The notes beneath the pieces were generated by a model. It made no database searches. It saw nothing but the letters and a program-made list of their open reading frames with translations, and was not told where the DNA came from. Of a DNA stretch of 64,000 nt, positions 26,750 through 35,123 are shown piece after piece. Origin of the DNA: Acidimicrobiaceae bacterium. Its GTDB lineage: Bacteria; Actinomycetota; Acidimicrobiia; Acidimicrobiales; Bog-793. Position 1 is the stretch's first letter, and every line of letters starts with the position of its first letter. The translations under genes were made by a program, and so were the position numbers. The stretch spans positions 95,279 through 159,278 of the forward strand of contig JAODBO010000145.1 in the NCBI GenBank assembly GCA_025464005.1, written 5' to 3'.

Positions 26750-27991
26750 ATGATGAGAGCTCGATCTACGGCCGTCATGACCGGTGCTGCGGCGCTCCTC
26801 GCACTCGGGATCGCTCTGCCGGCTGGCGTCGATGCAGCGAGCGCTTCCTCGGCGCTTCCCACGGCGACAACTGGGTCTGTCACATCGGTGAGGCCCACCT
26901 CGGCCGTGGTCAACGGGACAGTGAACCCGAATGGCACCGCGACCAAGTGGAACTTTGAGTACGGACTGAGCACGAGTACCAGCTATGGCTCGCAAACGCC
27001 GATGTCGAGCGCGAGCTCGGGAACGGCGGACATGCAAGTCTCCGGTTCGCTAACGGGCCTCGCGCCTGCCACGAGCTACCGCTACCGCATCGTCGCGACG
27101 AGCAGCGCTGGCACGAAGGACGGCGAGGATGGAATCTTCAATACCTCGGCCGCCCCTGTCGTCGTCACGGGCGCCGCTACCGGCCTCACTGCGTCCTCGG
27201 CGACCCTGAAAGGCATCGTCAACCCCGAGGCTCTCGCTACCAGTTGGTACTTCGAGTACGGGCCGACTACGAGCTATGGGTCGAAGACGCCCGCGCGGTC
27301 ACTGGCGGCGAGCCCCAACAACACCAATATCAGTGCAGCCATCTCGAACCTCGCACCGAAGACCACCTTTCACTACCGACTCGTGGCGACGAGTAGTGCG
27401 GGCACCAGCCTCGGCGTCGATTTCGCGCTCACAACCGGGCTGTCGGTGACGCTCAACAGCTCGGCGTCCGCCTTCGTCTATGGAGGCTCCGTCATCCTCT
27501 CCGGCACGGTCGCGGACGGACGCGCCGGTGATCACGTCGCGGTGATGAGCGAACAGTTCAATCAGACCGGCTTCTCGGGCATTGCTGCGATCACGACTGG
27601 GAATGGTGGTACGTGGAGCTACTCGGCGAGCCCAACGGTGCGAACGACATTCAAATCCACAGCGAACGGCGGGACGAGCTCACCGATCGTCGTCAGCGTT
27701 ACGCCCGCGGTCTCCTTGACCCTGCTGTCTGGAGGACGCCTCTCGACCCGGGTCGTTGGAGCCGTCTCCTTCGCCTCTCATGTACTTCAGCTGCAACGGC
27801 TGTCAAACGGCCTCTGGGTGACCTGGAAGCACGTACGTCTCGATGGCAACGCCCGTGCGATCTTCTCGACCTCGCTACCCAGAGGACGAACGGAGATTCG
27901 CATGGCAATCGGGCCATTCGTCCCGGGCGTCGACCAGGCAGCCCCGGGATATCTCGCTGGTTTCAGTCGAGCGCTCAGTTACAGGCGATAG
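26750..27991 (+). CDS. Secreted protein with two fibronectin-type-III-like repeats
   Basis: 413 residues with a Sec signal peptide (basic start, then AAALLALGIALPAGVDAASA). Two related ~90-residue repeats follow, each with the pattern TSAVVNGTVNPNG/SATLKGIVNPEA, KWNFEYG/SWYFEYG, TSYGSQTP/TSYGSKTP, LAPATSYRYRIVATSSAGT/LAPKTTFHYRLVATSSAGT: Fn3-type beta-sandwiches. The C-terminal ~180 residues look like one or two further beta domains (VSVTLNSSASAFVYGGSVILSG). Probably a cell-surface or matrix protein; ligand unknown. The 284-bp gap before it shows only a possible -10 (TATGGT) and no known RNA motif. Confidence 0.75.
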   Translation: MMRARSTAVMTGAAALLALGIALPAGVDAASASSALPTATTGSVTSVRPTSAVVNGTVNPNGTATKWNFEYGLSTSTSYGSQTPMSSASSGTADMQVSGSLTGLAPATSYRYRIVATSSAGTKDGEDGIFNTSAAPVVVTGAATGLTASSATLKGIVNPEALATSWYFEYGPTTSYGSKTPARSLAASPNNTNISAAISNLAPKTTFHYRLVATSSAGTSLGVDFALTTGLSVTLNSSASAFVYGGSVILSGTVADGRAGDHVAVMSEQFNQTGFSGIAAITTGNGGTWSYSASPTVRTTFKSTANGGTSSPIVVSVTPAVSLTLLSGGRLSTRVVGAVSFASHVLQLQRLSNGLWVTWKHVRLDGNARAIFSTSLPRGRTEIRMAIGPFVPGVDQAAPGYLAGFSRALSYRR

Positions 27992-28007
27992 CGGAGGACT
28001 GAACGCC

Positions 28008-28577
28008 ATGGCTTCCATCGACTCCGTGCCCGTCTCCGGTTCGGTTGTCTTGTCGCCCGCGCAATGGGACGGCGACTGTGCCGTCGTCTGGCTTCGAGGC
28101 GAGCACGACATCTCTACCGTCGACGCGCTGTCCGAGATAATCTTCCGGTCGATCGGGCTCGATGACGCGAACCTCATCCTCGATCTAAGTGAAGTGCTGT
28201 TCATGGATGCCGCCACGGTCGGGGTGATCATCCGGACACGGGAATTTCTACGACTTCGGTCGCGCTCGTTGGTGCTGCGATCGCCCTCCCGAAGAGCGCG
28301 GTTCCTCCTCGACCTGTGTGGTCTCTCAAATCTCCTGGGTCCCCGATCTACTGCTGCGTCTACGACAGGAGGCGCTGGCGCGCTCGGCTCGTGGGTCGCG
28401 GTGCCGACGACCGATCGAGTCGACGACCGCGCTGACCCGTTCGAGCTGAACCCCTCGAGCACCCCCACCCCGGGCCGCGCCAATCACATTTCTGCCGACC
28501 GCGAGGCATCAAGGGAGGTCGCCTCCCATCGCGCGGATGATCGCACGACGATCCGTGTCAATTGCGGAAGTCCGTGA
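28008..28577 (+). CDS. STAS-domain protein (anti-sigma factor antagonist-like)
   Basis: 189 residues. The STAS fold covers about residues 15-110: CAVVWLRGEHDISTVDALSE, NLILDLSEVLFMDAATVGVI; the Asp before Ala (MDAATVG) takes the place of the usual phospho-acceptor Ser neighbourhood (MDSSGL), so phospho-regulation may be altered. A ~75-residue Ser/Arg-rich tail follows. GCGGAGG precedes the ATG at 28008. Three bases before a GAF-ANTAR gene, so likely co-transcribed signalling genes. Confidence 0.8.
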   Translation: MASIDSVPVSGSVVLSPAQWDGDCAVVWLRGEHDISTVDALSEIIFRSIGLDDANLILDLSEVLFMDAATVGVIIRTREFLRLRSRSLVLRSPSRRARFLLDLCGLSNLLGPRSTAASTTGGAGALGSWVAVPTTDRVDDRADPFELNPSSTPTPGRANHISADREASREVASHRADDRTTIRVNCGSP

Positions 28578-28580
28578 GCC

Positions 28581-29306
28581 GTGGCGGGCGAACGCCGGCA
28601 AGGCATCCTCTCCAAGCTCGTCGACAGCACAGGAGCGGGACTGGGCACGAAGCGACTGTGTGAGGTGTGCGCCGCGGTCACCGGTATGAGCGGCGCCGGG
28701 ATAATGCTGATGTCCGGCGACGTGCCCCGAGGCTCGGTCTGTACCACTGACGACGTGAGCAACATCATCGAGCAGCTGCAGTACGACCTCGGGGAGGGGC
28801 CTTGCGTAGATGCCTTCCGGCAGGACCGGCCCGTTCTCGAGCCCGACTTGGACTCTCCGAGCACCCCTCGTTGGCTCGCGTTCAGGGGGCCGGCCGTCGA
28901 GGCGGGCGTGCGGGCCGTGTTCGGCTTCCCCCTTCGAGTCGGAGCGGTGCGACTCGGGGCGCTCAACCTCTACCGCGACCGACCCGGACCGCTGACCGAC
29001 GATCAGCACGCGGATGCCCTGATCTTGACAGACGTCGCCGCCCAGGCCCTCCTCGTGCTGCAGGCCGGCGCCACGCCCGGGAAGATCGCCGCCACCCTCG
29101 AGGTGGGGGCTAACTTCCAGTACGTGGTCCACCAGGCCTCGGGCATGGTCGCCGCTCAGCTCGACGTCGGCGTCGGTCAAGCCCTCGTCCGTCTCAGGGC
29201 GCACGCCTTCGGCAACGACCGCCCTCTCGCCGAGGTTGCACAAGACGTCGTGGCACGGAGATTGCGCTTCGATGACCGCAGCGGAGAGAGAGATCCTGTC
29301 CCGTGA
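28581..29306 (+). CDS. GAF-ANTAR domain RNA-binding antiterminator (first copy)
   Basis: 241 residues, GTG start 3 bp after the STAS gene. The GAF domain spans about 20-165 (VTGMSGAGIMLMSGD, EGPCVDAFRQDRPVLEPDLD, FGFPLRVGAVRLGALNLYRD); the C-terminal ANTAR domain (QYVVHQASGMVAAQLDVGVG, then LVRLRAHAFGNDRPLAEVAQ) would bind dual-hairpin RNA to prevent termination. Such proteins are abundant in actinobacteria. The GAF ligand is unknown. Confidence 0.88.
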   Translation: MAGERRQGILSKLVDSTGAGLGTKRLCEVCAAVTGMSGAGIMLMSGDVPRGSVCTTDDVSNIIEQLQYDLGEGPCVDAFRQDRPVLEPDLDSPSTPRWLAFRGPAVEAGVRAVFGFPLRVGAVRLGALNLYRDRPGPLTDDQHADALILTDVAAQALLVLQAGATPGKIAATLEVGANFQYVVHQASGMVAAQLDVGVGQALVRLRAHAFGNDRPLAEVAQDVVARRLRFDDRSGERDPVP

Positions 29307-29424
29307 GCAGGCTTCTATGGGGGGGCTACGATCGACTCTGCACGGCACGGATCTAGAATGGGCCGCAGCGAAGTCCCTCCTGGGGCTGGGGACAGCCACA
29401 TGGGCCGAGGTGAACGGAGCTCCG

Positions 29425-30165
29425 ATGCCTAGAGAAGCGACGCTTGCCAGAACATTCGTGGAGCTGGCCGATTCACTCGTAGCCGACTTCGACGTGGTGG
29501 AGTTGCTGACCCGGCTGGCTGACCGTTGCGTCGACGTGCTCGATGTCGCCGCCGCGGGAATCATGCTCGTCGCACCTGAGGGGGACTTGCGAGTCATCGC
29601 GTCCTCGAGCGAGGCGATGCGCGTACTCGAGCTGTTCGAGTTGCAGGCCCAAGAGGGACCCTGTGTCGACTGCTATCGCACGGGCCAACCCGCGGTGAAC
29701 CAGGACCTGGCCACGGTCAACGGCCGTTGGCCCCTGTTCGCGGCCGAGGCGCTCGGGGCCGGGTTCCGTTCGGTACACGCGCTTCCGATGCGGCTGCGCG
29801 GCACCATAATCGGCGCCCTCAATCTCTTTCGCATCGACCAAGGCGAGATGACACCGGCGGACGTCGATGCGGCCCAAGCCCTGGCCGACGTCGCCACGAT
29901 CGGCATCCTCCAGCACCGTGGCGCAGCAGAAGCGCAGGTCGTGAACGAACAGCTAAACCACGCCCTCAACAGTCGCGTCGTCATCGAACAGGCCAAGGGG
30001 ATGGTCGCCGAGCGCGAGAGCCTCGACATGGAGCAGGCGTTCGCCAGATTGCGCAAGCACGCCCGCAGTCACAACCTTCGGCTGGTGGATGTCGCTCGTG
30101 ACATCATCGCCGGCACCATGCCCGCCTCCGCGCTCGACGCACTGGCGCCTGCGAAGCACACCTGA
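29425..30165 (+). CDS. GAF-ANTAR domain RNA-binding antiterminator (second copy)
   Basis: 246 residues from ATG 29425 (GGAG about 6 bases upstream); the frame is open back to 29236 but that part overlaps the first copy and lacks conservation. GAF about 20-160 (VLDVAAAGIMLVAPEGDLRV, EGPCVDCYRTGQPAVNQDL, SVHALPMRLRGTIIGALNLF) and ANTAR about 185-240 (SRVVIEQAKGMVAERESLDM, FARLRKHARSHNLRLVDVAR). Clearly related to the preceding gene, especially in EGPCVD and the IGALNLF strand, suggesting an old tandem duplication. Confidence 0.9.
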   Translation: MPREATLARTFVELADSLVADFDVVELLTRLADRCVDVLDVAAAGIMLVAPEGDLRVIASSSEAMRVLELFELQAQEGPCVDCYRTGQPAVNQDLATVNGRWPLFAAEALGAGFRSVHALPMRLRGTIIGALNLFRIDQGEMTPADVDAAQALADVATIGILQHRGAAEAQVVNEQLNHALNSRVVIEQAKGMVAERESLDMEQAFARLRKHARSHNLRLVDVARDIIAGTMPASALDALAPAKHT

Positions 30166-30174
30166 GCCAGATCC

Positions 30175-31014
30175 ATGCCTGAGCTGCCGGAGATGCAGGC
30201 ACTCGCCGAGCGTCTCGGCCCGCTCCTGTCGGGTGCTCGGCCCTCCGTGGTCGCGGCGCTCGGATTCTCGGCGTTGAAAACCGTGTCGCCGAGACCGGAC
30301 GATCTCGTAGGCCGCCGGGTGACCGCCGTCGGTCGGCGGGGCAAGTACCTGCTCACTGAGCTCGAGGGTGGGCTCCGACTCCTTGTCCACCTCGGCCAGG
30401 CTGGACGTCTCGACGTCGAACAGCCCCCGAAGGCGACCAAGCCACGCGGCGCCGTCGTGCGCGTGACGTTCGACTCCGGCATCGCGATCCTCGTGCGCGA
30501 GTTCGGCACCGAGCGCAAGGCCGCCTGGTGGGTGCTCGGGCCGGGCGACGACGGACCGCTGGCAGGGCTGGGGCCGGAGGCGGGATCCGACGACTTCGGG
30601 GAGCTCGTCATGACGACCGACAGCGGCCAGCGGCTCCACACGTGGCTGCGCGACCAGCACGTCGTGGCCGGCCTCGGGCGCGGCTATGCCGACGACGTCC
30701 TCAACCGCGCCCGCCTCTCGCCCTTCGCGTCGCCGGGCTCGCTCGACACCGACGAACGACAGCGGCTGCTCGGAAGCGTCCGGTATGTGCTCGCCGAAGC
30801 GCTCGCCCGCGAACGCGAGAGGACCGGGGGGCTCTCGGAGGCTCGTCTCGGCGAACGCTTCGCTGTGCACAACCGCAAAGGTGAGCCGTGCCCAAACTGC
30901 GGATCGCCACTCTCTGCGATCTCGTATGCCTCCTACGAGATCGACTACTGCAGCACGTGCCAGACCGGCGGTCGCGTGCTGGCCGACCGCCGCATGTCGC
31001 GCCTGCTGCGCTGA
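30175..31014 (+). CDS. Fpg/Nei-family DNA glycosylase
   Basis: Base-excision repair glycosylase/AP lyase. 279 residues beginning MPELPEMQALAERLG, giving Pro and Glu at the mature N-terminus for catalysis; H2TH region LRDQHVVAGLGRGYADDVLN; C-terminal zinc finger CPNCGSPL...YCSTCQTGGR with four Cys. In classic Fpg the H2TH reads GxGN; here Arg replaces that Asn (GLGRGY), as in a divergent actinobacterial branch, so substrate range may differ from 8-oxoguanine. Nine bases after the second ANTAR gene. Confidence 0.88.
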   Translation: MPELPEMQALAERLGPLLSGARPSVVAALGFSALKTVSPRPDDLVGRRVTAVGRRGKYLLTELEGGLRLLVHLGQAGRLDVEQPPKATKPRGAVVRVTFDSGIAILVREFGTERKAAWWVLGPGDDGPLAGLGPEAGSDDFGELVMTTDSGQRLHTWLRDQHVVAGLGRGYADDVLNRARLSPFASPGSLDTDERQRLLGSVRYVLAEALARERERTGGLSEARLGERFAVHNRKGEPCPNCGSPLSAISYASYEIDYCSTCQTGGRVLADRRMSRLLR

Positions 31015-31065
31015 TACGACGCCACCGCCATCCGGGCACTGCATCGGCGGGTGACAAGATGAGCC

Positions 31066-32790
31066 ATGGCCGACGTCAGGAAACTGCTCGAGTCGCGGCT
31101 GCGCGCGGCGTTCGACGCGATCGACCCGGGAGCCGACCCGGTGCTTCGCCCGTCCGAGCACGCCGACTACCAGGCCAACGGCGCGCTCGCGCTCGGCAAG
31201 AAGCTCGGCCGGGCGCCACGCAAGATCGCCGAGCAGGTTGTCGCCGAGGCGCGCCTGGACGACATCTGCGAGCTTGTTGAAGTCAGCGGTCCCGGATTCG
31301 TCAACTTGAGCCTCGCGGAGGATTTCCTTTCTCGACAGCTCGCGTCGATCGCCGACGACGAACGCCTCGGCGTCGACGTGGCTCCCGTCCCCCAGCGAGT
31401 TGTCGTCGACTACTCGGCGCCCAACGTCGCCAAGGAGATGCACGTCGGCCACCTCCACGGGACGATCATCGGCGACGCCTTGTGCCGGGTCCTCACCTTC
31501 GTTGGTCACGAGGTGATCCGTCGGAACCACGTCGGTGACTGGGGAACGCCGTTCGGCATGCTGATCGAGCACCTCGTCGACGTCGGGGAGTCCGAGGCGG
31601 TCGAGGAGCTCTCCGTCGGCGATCTGGACGGCTTCTACCGACAGGCGCGGGCTTCGTTCGACGCTGAGGAGGCGTTCCGGGAGCGGAGCCGGCGTCGGGT
31701 CGTGCTGCTGCAGTCCGGAGACGAGGAGACACTCAGGCTCTGGCACGTCCTCGTCGCCGAGAGCGTCCGCTACTTCGAGGAGGTCTACGCCAAGCTCGGC
31801 GTGCTCCTCGAACCCGAGGACATCGTCGGCGAGAGCTTCTACAACCCGATGCTCAACGACGTGGTCCGCGATCTCGACGCGCTCGGCCTGCTCGTCGAGA
31901 GCGAGGGCGCCCGCTGCGTCTTCCCGGCCGGCTTCGTGAACCGCGACGGCGACCCGTTGCCGCTCATTGTGCAGAAGTCGGATGGTGGATTCGGCTACGC
32001 CGCCACGGACCTCGCGGCCATACGGGACCGTGTTGGGGGACTTGGAGCCAATCGGATCCTGTACGTCATCGGCAGCCCGCAGTCCCAGCACCTCGCGATG
32101 TGCTTCGCGGTCGCGCGCCTCGCGGGCTGGCTCCCCCAGGACGTCGAGGCCGTCCACGTCGCGTTCGGCAACGTCCTCGGCGCGGACCACAAGATGCTGA
32201 AGAGCCGGGCGGGCACGTCGGTGAAGCTCGTCGAGCTGCTCGATGAGGCAGTCGAGCGCGCGGCGAGGGCCGTCGACGAGCACGACGGTCCCGGCGACAG
32301 CAACGAGCGCGCCCGGATCGCTAGGTCGCTCGGCATCGGGGCCGTGAAGTACGCCGACCTCTCGACCGACCGGCTGCGCGACTACGTGTTCGACTGGGAC
32401 CGGATGCTTGCCTTCGACGGCAACACGGCTCCCTACCTGCAATACGCGCACGCCAGGATCCGTTCGGTCTTGAGGCGCCCCGAAGCCGGCGGGCCCCCGG
32501 CGGCGACCCCGCCGGCGCTTCGAGCACCGGCCGAACGAGCGCTCGCCGTCGCGCTTGTCGGCTTCGACGAAGCGGTCAACGCCGTCGTCGAGGCGAACGC
32601 GCCGAACAAGCTCACCACCTACCTCTACGACCTCGCGTCGACCTTCACCTCGTTCTACGAGACGTGCCCTATCCTCAAGGCCGCCACGGACGAGGAGCGA
32701 CGCAGCAGGCTGCTGCTCGCCCGCCTCACCGCGGACGTCCTCGCTCTCGGCCTCGACCTGCTCGGCATCGAGGCGCCCGAACGGATGTGA
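31066..32790 (+). CDS. argS: Arginyl-tRNA synthetase
   Basis: Charges tRNA-Arg. 574 residues, class Ia: N-terminal Add-1 domain, HIGH variant SAPNVAKEMHVGHLHGTIIG, KMSKS-region variant ADHKMLKSRAGTSVKL, and the alpha-helical DALR anticodon domain ending LLGIEAPERM. In many actinobacteria argS precedes lysA in the lysA-hom-thrC-rho block; here it is on the opposite strand, 14 kb away, but still downstream of and co-oriented with the tRNA-Arg at 16814. Confidence 0.97.
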   Translation: MADVRKLLESRLRAAFDAIDPGADPVLRPSEHADYQANGALALGKKLGRAPRKIAEQVVAEARLDDICELVEVSGPGFVNLSLAEDFLSRQLASIADDERLGVDVAPVPQRVVVDYSAPNVAKEMHVGHLHGTIIGDALCRVLTFVGHEVIRRNHVGDWGTPFGMLIEHLVDVGESEAVEELSVGDLDGFYRQARASFDAEEAFRERSRRRVVLLQSGDEETLRLWHVLVAESVRYFEEVYAKLGVLLEPEDIVGESFYNPMLNDVVRDLDALGLLVESEGARCVFPAGFVNRDGDPLPLIVQKSDGGFGYAATDLAAIRDRVGGLGANRILYVIGSPQSQHLAMCFAVARLAGWLPQDVEAVHVAFGNVLGADHKMLKSRAGTSVKLVELLDEAVERAARAVDEHDGPGDSNERARIARSLGIGAVKYADLSTDRLRDYVFDWDRMLAFDGNTAPYLQYAHARIRSVLRRPEAGGPPAATPPALRAPAERALAVALVGFDEAVNAVVEANAPNKLTTYLYDLASTFTSFYETCPILKAATDEERRSRLLLARLTADVLALGLDLLGIEAPERM

Positions 32791-32827
32791 ACCCGAGGGC
32801 TTTGCGCTCCCCGAGCGATGAGAGCGC

Positions 32828-35110
32828 TCAGCCCGAACTGACGGCCGGCACCAAGCGGACGACGATCGACTTCGACGTGGGGGTGTTGCTCCCGTCGGCG
32901 GTGCTGCCCAGCGGCACGAGGACATTGGCCTCGGGAAAGTACGTCGCACAACAGCCACGGGCCGTCGGGTAGCCGACGAGGCGAAAACCTCTCGCAACTC
33001 GGGTCGTGCCATCGTGTTCCCCGACGAGGTCGACCATCGTCCCTTCTTCGAGGCCGAGCGCCGCCACGTCGTCTGGGTGGACGAACACGACGCGCCGTCC
33101 CCCGTGGACGCCCCGGTAACGGTCCTCGAGGCCGTAGATCGTCGTGTTGTACTGGTCGTGCGAACGCACGGTCTGCATGAGCAGACGACCCTCGGGGACA
33201 GCGACGACGGTGAGCTCGTTCACGGTGAAGCGCGCCCTGCCGGTAGCGGTCGGGAACTCGCGCTTGTCGCGCGGGGGGTGCGGCAGGACGAAGCCTCCCG
33301 GGCGGCGGACCCGCTCATTGAACTCTTCGAAGTCGGGGACGACGCGTGCTATCCGCTCACGCACGAGGTCGTAGTCGTCGGCGAGGCGCTCCCACTCGAC
33401 CGTCGAGCTCTCCCCGAGCGTGTGCCGAGCCAGACCGCAGACGATCGCCACCTCGCTCATGAGCTCGTCCGACGCGGGCCTCAGGTTGCCCGTGGACAGA
33501 TGGACCATGCTCATCGAGTCCTCGACGGTGACCGCTTGCGCCTTGCCCCGACGCAGGTCGAGCTCGGTGCGACCGAGGCACGGCAGGATGACCGCCTCGC
33601 GACCGGTCACCGCATGGGACCGATTGAGCTTGGTCGAGACCTGCACCGTGAGCTCGCACGAGCGAAGCGCCGCCTCGGTCACGTCGGTGTCGGGGGTCGC
33701 GGCAGCGAAGTTGCCGCCCATGCCGACGAACACAGTGACCTTGCCGTCACGCATCGCCCGAATCGTGTCGACGACGTCGTAGCCGTGCTCCCGCGGCGGG
33801 GCGAAGCCGAACTCCGCTCCGAGCGCGTCGAGAAAGCTCGCGGCCGGCTTCTCGTAGATGCCCATCGTCCGGTCACCTTGGACGTTGCTGTGCCCACGCA
33901 CCGGGCAGACGCCGGCGCCGGGCCGGCCGATGCTCCCTCGAGCGAGCAGGAGGTTCACCACTTCGCGGATGGTCGGGACGGAGTTCTTGTGCTGCGTGAG
34001 CCCCATCGCCCAGCAGACGACGATCCGGTCGTTGGCCGCTACGAGCTCGAACACCGCCTCGATCTCGGAGCGCGTGAGCCCTGTCGCCTCGGCGACGAGG
34101 TCCCAGTCGAGCAGCCTGAGGTGCTCGGCGTAGGCCTCGAAGCCGTCGCAGTGCGTCGCTATGAACTCCCGGTCGAGCAGGCGTGCGCCGCCGTCCTCCG
34201 CGTCGAGCATCAGCCTGCCGAGCGCCTGGAAGAGCGCCAGGTCGCCGTTGACACGGATCTGCAGGTAGAGGTCGGCCAGATCGGTGCCCTGGCCGAGAAG
34301 GTCCTTCGGTCGCTGCGGATGGCGGAAGCGGATCAGGCCCGCCTCGCGGAGCGGGTTGACGGCGACGATCCGTGCGCCGTTCTCCTTGGCGCGCTCCAGC
34401 GCGGTCAGCATCCGCGGGTGGTTGGTCCCGGGGTTCTGGCCCACGATGAGGATCAAGCCGGCGTGAAGGATGTCGTCCAGCGTGACGCTACCCTTGCCGA
34501 CGCCGATCGTCTCGCTGAGTGCGGTCCCGCTCGACTCGTGGCACATGTTCGAGCAGTCCGGCAGATTGTTCGTCCCGAAGCTGCGGGCGAAGAGCTGGTA
34601 GAGGAACGCCGCCTCGTTGCTCGTGCGGCCCGAGGTGTAGAAGGCCGCGCCGTCCGGGCTCGGGAGCGCGCGGAGCTTGCCCGCTATGAGCTCGAAGGCC
34701 GCTTCCCAGGAGATCGGCTCGTAGTGCGTCCCCCCGGGCGGGAGCCACATCGGCTCGGTGATGCGACCTTGCTTGCCGAGCTCGAACCCCGGCATCCGAG
34801 CGAGGTCCGCCACGCCGTGGTCGGCGAAGAACTGCCGGCTCACCCGCCGCGTCGTCGCCTCCTCGGCGACGGCCTTCGCGCCGTTCTCGCAGAACTCGAT
34901 GTGTGAGCGGTCCGTGGGCTCGGGCCACGCGCATCCCGGGCAGTCGAAGCCCCCGATCTGGTTCAGCTTCGACAGCGTCCGCAACGACCGCACGAGTCCC
35001 ATCTCGCCGAGGGCGTGGCGCGTCGTCGAGATCACCGCGGGCACTCCGCCCGCGACCTGCTTCGGCTTTCCGATGCCGAGTCCCGGCTCCGTCGGCCCTG
35101 CCTCGCTCAT
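32828..35110 (-). CDS. FdhF/YdeP-like molybdopterin oxidoreductase
   Basis: Large bis-MGD oxidoreductase of the FdhF/YdeP type (TIGR01701-like). 760 residues. N-terminal GGFDCPGCAWPEPTDRS with only a CxxC rather than a full four-Cys 4Fe-4S set, then DLARMPGFELGKQGRITEPM, the region DCSNMCHESSGTALSETIGVG where a Cys would ligate Mo, and C-terminal YPTARGCCATYFPEANVLVP. Physiological substrate is unknown; formate is possible but E. coli YdeP has no proven formate activity. It follows fdhD by 13 bp, fitting dependence on FdhD sulfuration. Third gene of DUF6457-fdhD-fdhF-like. Confidence 0.88.
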   Translation of the reverse strand: MSEAGPTEPGLGIGKPKQVAGGVPAVISTTRHALGEMGLVRSLRTLSKLNQIGGFDCPGCAWPEPTDRSHIEFCENGAKAVAEEATTRRVSRQFFADHGVADLARMPGFELGKQGRITEPMWLPPGGTHYEPISWEAAFELIAGKLRALPSPDGAAFYTSGRTSNEAAFLYQLFARSFGTNNLPDCSNMCHESSGTALSETIGVGKGSVTLDDILHAGLILIVGQNPGTNHPRMLTALERAKENGARIVAVNPLREAGLIRFRHPQRPKDLLGQGTDLADLYLQIRVNGDLALFQALGRLMLDAEDGGARLLDREFIATHCDGFEAYAEHLRLLDWDLVAEATGLTRSEIEAVFELVAANDRIVVCWAMGLTQHKNSVPTIREVVNLLLARGSIGRPGAGVCPVRGHSNVQGDRTMGIYEKPAASFLDALGAEFGFAPPREHGYDVVDTIRAMRDGKVTVFVGMGGNFAAATPDTDVTEAALRSCELTVQVSTKLNRSHAVTGREAVILPCLGRTELDLRRGKAQAVTVEDSMSMVHLSTGNLRPASDELMSEVAIVCGLARHTLGESSTVEWERLADDYDLVRERIARVVPDFEEFNERVRRPGGFVLPHPPRDKREFPTATGRARFTVNELTVVAVPEGRLLMQTVRSHDQYNTTIYGLEDRYRGVHGGRRVVFVHPDDVAALGLEEGTMVDLVGEHDGTTRVARGFRLVGYPTARGCCATYFPEANVLVPLGSTADGSNTPTSKSIVVRLVPAVSSG

Positions 35111-35123
35111 GAGCGCACCACGC

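Noticed and set aside
29953..33012. 1019-residue minus-strand ORF opposite the glycosylase and argS
   Set aside because: It is antisense to two clear families (Fpg/Nei and ArgS) and its translation is Arg/Glu/Asp-biased repeat-like sequence with no motif; a G+C-driven open frame.
33014..34906. 630-residue plus-strand ORF opposite the FdhF-like gene
   Set aside because: Antisense shadow of a well-supported molybdoenzyme gene.
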